A stretch of DNA of 64,000 bases from Echinarachnius parma. Lineage: Eukaryota > Echinodermata > Echinoidea > Clypeasteroida > Echinarachniidae. Both the position numbers and the translations under genes were made by a program. Below, piece after piece: positions 56,399-64,000 of this stretch (its first letter is position 1; every line of letters begins with the position of its first letter). The notes under the pieces are model-generated. The model was given only the letters and a program-made list of their open reading frames with translations. It did no database searches and had not been told where the DNA came from. Location of the stretch: contig JBAMJV010010565.1 in assembly GCA_037951105.1 (NCBI GenBank), forward strand, positions 1 through 64,000. The letters are read 5' to 3'.

Positions 56399-56576
56399 GA
56401 TGTGGAGGGGGAAACTGCAAAGCACATGCAGCAAAGTGATGGATGCACATCTGAGTGATGGATGCCCTGTGCATCGCTATGGTGACGGATGATGGTTGAG
56501 TCACTCACTTGGAACGGAAACGCATCCTTTAGAGTTCACTTTCTCTTTTCTTTCTCCTGCTCCCATGCACCCCCTC

Positions 56577-56656
56577 TTAACCCGTTCCTTACGGGAACCG
56601 GGTGGGCTATGTACAAAGTCTATGGGGATTTTATAATCTCGAAGGGAACGGGTTAA
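56577..56656. mobile_element. TTAA-bounded small element, family B
   Basis: TTAACCCGTTCCTTACGGG to CGAAGGGAACGGGTTAA. Both ends near-perfect inverted repeats. Confidence 0.85.
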
Positions 56657-56661
56657 TTAAG

Positions 56662-56815
56662 ATTGTCATGCGTGGGGATGCTACACCGGCGGATCCCCAT
56701 TTTGAACTAGGCTAGTTTATGCATACTGCATATACACTGTGCCAATATGTGTTACGCACCATGCGCAAGCCGTTTGCAAGATGGCACCACACACCTGATT
56801 TACAAATACCATTAA
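56662..56815. mobile_element. Interspersed repeat family I, copy 3, inverted
   Basis: GGGGATGCTACACCGGCGGA ... GTTACGCACCATGCGCAAGC ... TTGCAAGATGGCACC is the reverse complement of the copies at 40937 and 43100. Confidence 0.7.
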
Positions 56816-57045
56816 GTCTCTTGTGCCCCACAGCTAACAGTCAAGTTGAACTATGTGTACTCTGGGCCAAACGCTAATTATTTTGGTGGGGCCTTGCATA
56901 TACGTCTTTGTTTTGATTAAATTGTCTTCATGACAGTTGTATCTTAATTCTTATTTTATATTCCTCTTTCAGACTTTCTTGTGTCCTCCAGCTAATAGTC
57001 AAATTGAACTGTACATTTACTTAGGGCTAAACGCTAATTATTGTT
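56816..57045. repeat. Direct duplication, about 157 bases apart
   Basis: GTCTCTTGTGCCCCACAGCT then AACAGTCAAGTTGAACT...GCCAAACGCTAATTATT recurs at 56972 as TTTCTTGTGTCCTCCAGCTA ... GGCTAAACGCTAATTATT. Confidence 0.7.
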
Positions 57046-57190
57046 ATTCTATTCTGACATTATTTTGATGTACCCAGCCAGATGAGATATCTAAAAATTA
57101 TATGTAGAACTACAAAAAGTTGCACATGATTATTACTATACAGCAATTTTCTTCTCCTTTTTTCATTTGACCAACCAGCTCAGATGACAG

Positions 57191-57338
57191 CCCCGTTGCA
57201 GAAAGAAATACAATCGATTGTATGTTACAATTAATTCAGATCATGTGTTCTAAATGCATAAATCTGATTGGTTGAAATGCACACATTTTCTGACTTACAA
57301 TTAACTACAATTAATTGTATCTCTTTCTGCAATGGGAC
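57191..57338. mobile_element. MITE family G
   Basis: CCCCGTTGCAGAAAGAAATA (continuing CAAT) is inverted at the right as ATTGTATCTCTTTCTGCAAT (continuing GGG). About 148 bp, non-coding. Confidence 0.8.
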
Positions 57339-57539
57339 TCATATGTAGAACTTGTTACCCCTGAAAAGCCTCTTTTAATATTTGTTATAATATGTCTGTG
57401 TGGGAACTGCTTCTGTCTGAGTGTACCACTGTGATACTTTAGACCCTAGAGGGGCAATTATTGAATAACGAGGGGCCGCTTACTGTGTAGAGGACGGGAT
57501 GCATTTTCAGGCTGTGGGGTTAAAGGAACCGACATGCAG

Positions 57540-57970
57540 CGTGTTCACACACAAACATTTTCATCCCTTAATCATGATTAAACCAATCTACATCTACGTT
57601 CACACACACAGAGCCAATATCGCACAACAGCTGGCTTCCAGGTGCACCGAACAGGTCAGGTCTCCCTAGGGGCCTGTGCGCGCGAACGTTCACGTTAAGC
57701 CACGCCCAGTTAGTTACGAGTCGTATAGCTAATCATGATTAAGCGACCGATTGTCGTTCACACACGAATAGAGCGTGATTCTATAGTCAGCTCTCGTACG
57801 AAACGACGATAAACCCCGTGTTTCGTTAGTCATGACTAACGATACGTCGTTTCGTTAGTCAGCGTTCAGACACACGAATTTCATCGTATAGCTAATCAGC
57901 AGCTGATTCTATAGTCAGCTGCTGATTCTTTAGTCATGATTAAGGGATGAAATTTTTGTGTGTGAACACG
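57540..57970. mobile_element. Foldback element with serial palindromes
   Basis: Ends CGTGTTCACACACAAACATT and ATTTTTGTGTGTGAACACG are inverted, followed inward by CATCCCTTAATCATGATTA and its inverse. Inside are more self-complementary blocks: TTAGTCATGACTAA (57827), AGCAGCTGATTC ... CAGCTGCT (57897-57922) and GTTCACACACGAA repeats. TAATCATGATTA occurs at 57569 and 57730. No ORF. Confidence 0.8.
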
Positions 57971-57981
57971 TGGTAGATGTA

Positions 57982-58165
57982 GTCCGGTGAGAGAGAAAAG
58001 GGCGTTAAGTCGTCTGTTTTGCTAAATTGAGATCTGCATACCATCTTGTAGGTCAGAGCTTTCTCTTTTATAATGCCAAATAGTCAGACAGTATTTTATT
58101 TCCAATTTGGGGAATATTGCCCCAAAAATTAAAGGAAGCTAAATTTGGTTTCTACAAGGCTAACA
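57982..58165. mobile_element. MITE family J, inverted partial copy
   Basis: GTGAGAGAGAAAAGGGCGTT to GGTTTCTACAAGGCTA is the reverse complement of the right half of 7784-8267. Confidence 0.65.
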
Positions 58166-58389
58166 AATTTCAAACATGATTATCTCTGTAGAAGAAAAAA
58201 GTGATTTAGCTCAAAATAAATGGTGATTTGTACATGCACTATATATATGAACCAGTATAGGTCATAATTTAGACCAGTAAAACCTATAATAACTGGTGTA
58301 ATATGAAGTGAATACCTGGGTCCAGTATTAAAGAGGGTCTTTGCATTCTGTCCCTGTAACTTCACCTGGGTTTGCAACCTCTGTTGAAC

Positions 58390-58500
58390 CTTACACCATT
58401 GTGTTTAGGTGAGATCCTTTATGCTTTCTTTTTTTCTACAAAAATATCAACTTTATTTGGCTCTAGTACCATTGTGTTTTGGTGAGGTCCATTTTAAACA
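58390..58500. repeat. Short direct duplication, 82 bases apart
   Basis: ACACCATTGTGTTTAGGTGA and GTACCATTGTGTTTTGGTGA start matched stretches. Confidence 0.5.
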
Positions 58501-58738
58501 TTCTTTTCAGAAAGAAATAGTTTAGTTCAAAGCATCAATTTAATTCTCAGTTATATTTCAATCTCAGCTGCACGAGGTCCATACAAACATATTTGACATT
58601 TGTAAAAACTTTCTTGATCAATCATCACTGCAATAATAGTTCTCTCTTCTCTGGCTCTTGTACTATTGTGTTAGATGGGTTTCTTTTTATAGTCGTGATT
58701 CATTTGTCAAGCTCATGAGTATGAGACCATGTGGACCT

Positions 58739-58880
58739 TTAATCCATTCAGGACTGGTCTATAGCAAATACATGTTATCAGGAAAATGAGAGCAAGATTC
58801 CTTGATGTACATATAGTACGTCATACCAAAACCAAATCGTCTTCAATGTTAAATACCATACTTTAGCACTTAGAGGGTTA
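58739..58880. other. Worn family A ends flanking the 58898 exon
   Basis: AATCCATTCAGGACTGGTCT then TAGCAAATACATGTTATCA, and later AAATACCATACTTTAGCACT then TAGAGGGTTAAAT, are decayed family A parts. They border the first-exon candidate. Confidence 0.45.
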
Positions 58881-58897
58881 AATAGGGAGCCCCGGTT

Positions 58898-59028
58898 ATG
58901 GATGGTCATACCCCTTTTGACCCAACCCCAAGAGTGTCGACTCTTACTACTGGTGCGATTAATATCCCCGCTAACTCCAGCCGAAAAGTGAATCTTCTGA
59001 ACCTCAAAGCAGCCTTGAGATGGCCAGG
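58898..59028 (+). CDS. Candidate alternative first coding exon, unrecognised
   Basis: ATG in a good context (CCGGTTATGGATG), with an in-frame stop upstream at 58883, opens 43 codons plus two bases to a strong donor (CCAGG then GTAAGTGAG). The peptide starts MDGHTPFDPTPRVSTLTTGA and continues INIPANSSRKVNLLNLKAAL and RWP. It is Ser/Thr-rich with a short basic-amphipathic end. GC is well above the flanks. It leaves two bases, as the 21135, 22918 and 29352 candidates do, so it could enter the same downstream acceptor beyond the window. An 88-codon minus frame overlaps and is taken as a shadow. Confidence 0.5.
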
Positions 59029-59045
59029 GTAAGTGAGATTTCAAG

Positions 59046-59396
59046 ATGGCATCTATCTACTTGTGGTTTTCCTCCATAGATCTCTCTTTTTTTCTCAGGC
59101 ACTCAAAAACTAGTCTTATGTTCCAGGCTTGTGCACAAATGTTTTCCTTTACAAAAATGATGAGAGATATAAATAGTCTTTGCTACCAGGTTTTAGCATT
59201 GATTTTGTTCCCTAACAAAACAATAAAGAAGATTAGAGAAAGTCTTTGCTACAGTGCTTTATTATTTAGTATCAGTTTGTTCTCCAACAAAGCAATCAAG
59301 AAGAAAGCAGATGTTGTCTTTAATACAAGGCTAATTCACCCATTACCTCAGCTATTAACGTTTAATATATTAAATTATTCCAAGGTTTATCTTTAG
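59046..59396 (+). CDS. Hypothetical 116-codon ORF with in-frame 84-bp repeats
   Basis: ATG at 59046 (context CAAGATGGC) runs to TAG. The DNA is three to four diverged repeats of 75-84 bp, so the protein repeats SLCYQVLALILFPNKTIKK / SLCYSALLFSISLFSNKAIK with hydrophobic cores and lysine ends. An internal acceptor (CTTTTTTTCTCAG at 59098) would also let the frame be entered with two carried bases, as after the 58898 exon with a 70-base intron. No family recognised. A non-coding minisatellite that happens to be open is the main alternative. Confidence 0.25.
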   Translation: MASIYLWFSSIDLSFFLRHSKTSLMFQACAQMFSFTKMMRDINSLCYQVLALILFPNKTIKKIRESLCYSALLFSISLFSNKAIKKKADVVFNTRLIHPLPQLLTFNILNYSKVYL

Positions 59397-59924
59397 TGGA
59401 ATATTCTCTAGTCATCTGATGAAAAAAATTCTATGTCCGGTCTCCTTGGGAAATAAATCATACAAGATATCATCATAATCACTATTGGAGAAATTGATCT
59501 ACAGGTTTAATAATAAACATCTATTCACAATAATATACAGACTCTGAAACAACCTGAGAGATGGTCAATAGTGTCCCCGTTTATTTTGAGGTCTTTGATA
59601 TTGACGTTAGAGAATATTGTAGAATGAAAGAATATATTATATCCTAGATATGTAAACATGACCTTTACAAATGGGTCACACATGTGAACTCAAAATTGGC
59701 CTCTTGTCCTTCAAACAAAAGGAAGAATTGTAAGACAAGGAAAACAGCTTACAAATGGATTCAAGCATTATATTTAGGTTCTTATTATTCTAGTATATAG
59801 ATGATAAATGTCAGCCTTGCTTATTATGTTTGTTTGTTTGTTTGTTTGTTGTTGTTTTTTTTTGGGGGGGAGGGGGACTATTTTAAACAAATATACATTC
59901 CATCATAAGTTAGAGCTATGACTT
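59397..59924. other. Non-coding stretch, nothing recognised
   Basis: (TTTG)n at 59826-59850. No exon. Confidence 0.5.
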
Positions 59925-60060
59925 TGTACACTGTTATAACTTTCCAGTGGATAATTACAAATCTGAACACTTGTTCCATCTTTCGATTGGTACTACAAAA
60001 ACCTGCTAGAGTTCCAAGTAAGTTTTGAGGATTTTAACAATGTTACTAGATCCCTTTAAT
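59925..60060. mobile_element. Family D element, partial
   Basis: ACAATGTTACTAGATCCCTT ends the segment. TTTGTACACTGTTATAACTT and CAGTGGATAATTACAAAT are the reverse complement of the D middle. Confidence 0.6.
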
Positions 60061-60465
60061 GTCTGTCCAAATTATTCTTTGTTTTCCATGCCTTCTTCCA
60101 CCATAAGTCACTTATTGTTACATCGTGAAGTAGTGACCCGTACAAGCAAGTGCAAATCAATGACGAATGAGGTTTGATGGAGTGCGTTTTGGGCGATCTG
60201 CTAGAGACATCTCACTTATATTTTTAGCTTGAACGCACAAACACTTCAGTGACTTCAAGGCACGTATCCTACGCAGGAACACTTTTTTTGGGTTTAATTG
60301 CCTCGTGTCTCGCAAATTTGTGAATTCGTAGTTCCCTCTTTTGCCTCTTGGCTTATGTTTTCAAGTTTCTTTTTTAAATCACTCCTTGGCAGATAAATTT
60401 AAAATTCCCCTTTTCTTCAAATTGCTTCTGAGGTTATGTTTCCATTGATTCTCTTGTAACACATG

Positions 60466-60533
60466 ACAACCTGATGGGCTATGTACAAAGTCAATGGCGA
60501 TTTCAGAACCCTGACGGGGAAAGGGTTGAAAGA
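60466..60533. mobile_element. TTAA-bounded small element, family B, degraded
   Basis: CCTGATGGGCTATGTACAAA then GTCAATGGCGATTTCAG, with both TTAA ends lost. Confidence 0.55.
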
Positions 60534-60645
60534 ATTGTTCCTCGACTCGCAATTCTCCAGATAAATGTCCTTGAGTGACGATACTTAATTTGGCATGGCT
60601 GCCTCGCGATGAAACAAAATTTGTGTATTTTTTTCTGGTCCCCAG

Positions 60646-60793
60646 GTTCCGATTGCAAAAGGGAGAGAGAAATAATGTATCGTACAGAATATTATGCCGA
60701 AAAACTGAGAGGAATATATTTATCATATTAGGCCGCCGAGAAGAGAAGAGAAATTATAATTTTGTACCACTTATAAATAAAAGATGCGATTAG
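60646..60793 (+). CDS. Weak candidate terminal exon
   Basis: Acceptor GTATTTTTTTCTGGTCCCCAG, then 48 open codons to TAG when entered with two carried bases: FRLQKGERNNVSYRILCRKT, then a basic ILGRREEKRNYNF end. An AATAAA lies at about 60777, inside the frame. The phase suits the exons that leave two bases, including 58898-59028. Composition is close to background, so confidence is low. Confidence 0.22.
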
Positions 60794-61220
60794 ATGTACA
60801 CGTATACCAATTCACAGGTGGTTTCGGGAAAACAAAAGTAAGGCCAGACATGTCTAGATGGAAAATGCATACATTAGTCTTAAAACGGATTTACACAATT
60901 TTACAAAGAAGACAAGAGATGTATATTTGGCAGTACAAAAAGGAGGTGCGAAAGCTGTGTTCTTGGGAGTAAAACAAAAATAGAAAATTATATTTATTTT
61001 GAGGGAGAAAGGGAAGATGAAGAAGGATTGCAAGTGCATTTAAAAAGTAGCTAATGGAAGCCATTTTGTTTCACTTATCATTCATGGCATAGCTTTTCTT
61101 CAAAATGCTCCAAAAATGATAGAGACGTACCCTAACTTCTCCTTATTTGTGTGTGATGCAGCAGAGATAACCAATGTAGAGCTGAACCTGAGATATATAC
61201 GTATATGTCATCTCAGGTGG
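60794..61220. other. Non-coding stretch with a weak exon-like frame
   Basis: ATG at 61116 stays open for 33 codons to a CAG/GTGGGT that coincides with the family A border. Not called a gene. Confidence 0.4.
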
Positions 61221-61316
61221 GTTAACCCATTCAGGACTGGTCCTGAAAATACTTGTTCTCTGGTCTATGATGTATGCATGTTATACCAAAATCAAACAGT
61301 CCTGAAACGGTTAACA
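61221..61316. mobile_element. TTAA-bounded small element, family A
   Basis: TTAACCCATTCAGGACTGG to CAGTCCTGAAACGGTTAA with GGTCTATGATGTATGCATG. Confidence 0.85.
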
Positions 61317-63171
61317 AGGATTTTTGTTTGTACTGCCTTCATAAGAACATGTACATAGAATTTCAATCCATGTAGGAAAAACTGTAGTTATAATTATTTC
61401 AGTATCATGCTATAAAATGTTTCTTTTATACCAATATGGATCTTGTTTTGTAGAGAGCTTTGGCAAATAATTGGGAGGAGACAAAGCATATATATAGAAA
61501 TGTTGTTTTAGTATATATATTAATTGATAAATACGGGTATAAAATAATGTATGTATATTTTCAACACTTTGTCATGATGCAGCTTAATTGCTTTCTGCTG
61601 AAGTTACAGTTTATGAATATCAATACAAAAATGCCAGACGTGTTTCGTATGTGATTAAACACATTTGTTTCCGTTGAAAAGGAGTACAACAATACAATAC
61701 AATGTAGTTATTTAATGCTAAGTGCACAACGGTACGATAGTACAAATCTTGCTTGGGTCTGAAGCATTTTCATTTTGTAATGCCAATTCTATTGACACTT
61801 TAATAGCACGACACTCTTTGTTCATTCAAAACCTCTATTCCATTTTCATAACGATGAACGCATTCCCTGAATTTCAATGACTTTCGGCATGACACTCTTT
61901 GTACATATGTGTAATAAAAGTCTGTTCCTAGATTTGTTCGATTCGTGGCTGGCACGATTGCATTCGATTAATTTCACAAAAGAAGACGGATTATTTTTCT
62001 GTTATTGATGCGATAATCATCTGGGCAGCTGGTTCCTGTGGCTTTGTGTTTTGTATGTTGTAGATCGTGTATACAAGTGATCCATTGACTTTGTACAATT
62101 CAACAAAATCCCTTGGTTTGGCTTATGGTATTAAACAGGAGAATGAAATGGGTTTTTATTCTTCAAATATATCCCTAATTATGGAGACATTTAAAATTGA
62201 ATTAAATAGTGATTAAGAACGCTTTTTGATTGTAGTAAAGAAGTGTACATGCAAATGTTGATATTTTGATCTTCATAGTATCATCCTGAAAGGAATAATA
62301 GTGGCAAGGTACAGTTTTATTATTCACAGTAGTGTTCTGTAATTGTTTTAGTTTGCCTAAAATAATAAATAGAGAAATATTCAGAAAATTTTGATTTAAT
62401 ATAGAAGAGATAAGTACCAATGTACATTATTTGATACATATGCAGAGTTTATGTAGAATTTAAAATGGAGACATTGGGTATAATATTCTGAAAATTCTCA
62501 GGCTGGGGTCTATGGCGAAGACATGTTATACCAAAATGTAATAGTTTTAATTGGAACAGGTAAAGGCATTCCATGTGTAATACACTCCACCAAAATGTGT
62601 GTTTTTAAGCAAAACAGCAGTATAAAGGGAGGCATTTGGGCATCTCACACCATATTGTGATTATTGTAAAAGGGCGCATATCACATTTCCATCACCTGCA
62701 AAGCTGGTATGCACAAGGACATTGTGCGATCACCAACACTTGCTGGCATTTAGAAAGGCAACACGTTTGTGAGGCGGTACGTTGCCGGCCGCATATTTAC
62801 AGAGAACTAAAGCGGGCAAAATGACACGCATTCGTGAATGATTTTCCCATCCTTCCATATTGTATGAGTGATGTGCCAAAACAATTTGCTAGCCATTGCC
62901 ATTGCAGTATGGAGGACATGTATGTAAAGAAGCAAGGGGGATAACTTTGGATGAAGAAAAGGGGGAGGCAGCAAACACTATGGTCCTACTTTGCAAGTTA
63001 TTACCAAGAACAGTACAGCTTAGGACTAAGGGGTAAAATAATAGGTTACATGGCAAATGTGCTTTTGATTACCAGCCTTCAACTTTATCATTTAAAAAAA
63101 AAGGGGGGGGGGGTCAATTTAGGAAATTAAGAGGCTGATAATGTCTGTCATAGGATGTTCACATGTCTCAT
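61317..63171. other. AT-rich stretch with one worn small repeat
   Basis: 62485-62563 is a degraded family A copy (AAAATTCTCAGGCTGGGGTC). G run near 63105. Otherwise nothing recognised. Confidence 0.5.
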
Positions 63172-63242
63172 ATGGAAACCTGGTGGGTCCTGTAGTAACT
63201 CTATAGAGATTGCAATATCTACACTTAGGGAACAGGTTTAAT
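63172..63242. mobile_element. TTAA-bounded small element, family C, left end lost
   Basis: GGAAACCTGGTGGGTCCTGT then AACTCTATAGAGATTGC and GGGAACAGGTTTAA. Confidence 0.7.
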
Positions 63243-63414
63243 AGGAGGAGGAAAGGGACGGGTATCTTTAAGCATTCCATCTGCAGTGTGCAAGCTCCGT
63301 AATTAGGGACCTATGAATTTTAATTTGATACAGATGCCTCATCTTTTATCCAACATAAACATACCATGGAGTAATCCAAGCTGGGCATAGCCCATCATAT
63401 TGCAGCATTGTTAG

Positions 63415-63505
63415 TTACGCATTGAGGACTGGTCTTAAGATATCTGGGCTAGGGTATATGAGGATTATGCGTTAGGCTAGAATGTCATCATCTTCTATGG
63501 GTTAA
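63415..63505. mobile_element. TTAA-bounded small element, family A, diverged
   Basis: TTACGCATTGAGGACTGGTC to TTCTATGGGTTAA with GGGCTAGGGTATATGAGGAT. Confidence 0.65.
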
Positions 63506-64000
63506 AGTGATCCATTACCTTTATTTTTTTTCCCCCAAAAGTGATATTTGAGACTTCAATCATATACCAGTATCACTGGAAGATTCTTGAGAATGCTAGA
63601 AAAGGAATAATGTTTCCCTAGTAAAAAAAACAACAGTTAATCAATATCTGATTTGATGCCAGTCGTTCCCATGAAGTATCCGAGTTTGAATACTATGGAG
63701 GATTTAGTATCCAAATTTGGATACTATTGACACTGGTCGAAAGTGTCTACAGACAGTTAAAATGAAATCTTAAATATCTCCATAATTAGGGAGATATTTG
63801 AAAATCAGAGCCCATTTCATTCTTCTGTTATCAATAAAAGCAAATCTACAAGGTACAAGATTAGTATGAAAGCTCCAAGTGATTTCGGTTGAATTTTGGC
63901 AAAGTAAATGTATCACTTTAAAACTGCACAACATATGAAAAATACACTGTTAATAGCCATTTGATTTAACATTATGTTTATTTGTGAACAAGTATGCACA
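63506..64000. other. Non-coding stretch with a SINE-like tail
   Basis: 63528-63585 repeats the tail found at 41701-41745. The remainder shows nothing. Confidence 0.45.

Noticed and set aside
61116..61216. 33-codon ATG frame ending at CAG/GTGGGT in the common phase
   Set aside because: The donor is created by the border of a family A element and composition equals background.

Overview
The window reads as a gene-poor piece of a large animal genome, most likely a marine deuterostome and, by inference only, an echinoderm such as a sea urchin. It is AT-rich. It has no rRNA or full-length tRNA gene, no operon-like gene packing and no CRISPR array. It is crowded with short inverted-repeat elements, minisatellites, long GAT/ATC tracts and runs of 18 to 24 G or C. 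Most open frames of 60 to 200 codons are translations of GAT, ACC or CT repeats and are not genes.

The only coding signal I can defend is a scatter of small putative exons, mostly on the + strand, as expected inside a long-intron gene or its 5' end. The best are an internal exon at 10176-10269, an internal exon at 44735-44806, and ATG-started first-exon candidates at 21135-21277, 22918-23084, 29352-29518 and 58898-59028. The four first-exon candidates and exon 10176-10269 all end with two bases of an unfinished codon. Exon 44735-44806 is open only when entered with two carried bases, and it leaves two again. The simplest reading is one + strand gene with several alternative promoters spread over tens of kilobases and its body to the right of the window. 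I do not recognise the protein. The 22918 first exon has two decayed tandem relatives, at 22756-22800 and 23563-23634. Weaker exon candidates are listed with low confidence.

Layout: 0-9.7 kb holds MITEs, a two-period minisatellite and GAT tracts. 9.7-13.5 kb holds exon 10176 and a tandem duplication with one half split by a TGACCT-rich transposon. 14-16 kb holds a tRNA-like SINE remnant and a 126-bp tandem array. 16.6-21.1 kb is a transposon cluster, including an element with 8-bp target duplications and a foldback element with 200-bp arms. 21.1-29.5 kb holds the first-exon candidates and a CpG-rich segment with two CRE palindromes. 30-42 kb is mostly empty apart from a composite GAT satellite (33.8-34.8 kb) and nested elements. 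43.4-44.8 kb is a 1.4-kb pyrimidine tract running into exon 44735. 45-58 kb holds tandem arrays, including six copies of a 76-bp TTAA-bounded element. 58-64 kb holds the last first-exon candidate, an ORF with internal 84-bp repeats, and sparse repeats.

About 40 copies of a very small repeat (76 to 95 bp, ends TTAACCC...GGGTTAA, shared core CTATGGRGA) are the most pervasive feature. Their ends and TTAA borders resemble piggyBac-type termini. No protein-coding transposon was found. All splice sites, promoters and element classes here are read by eye and untested.
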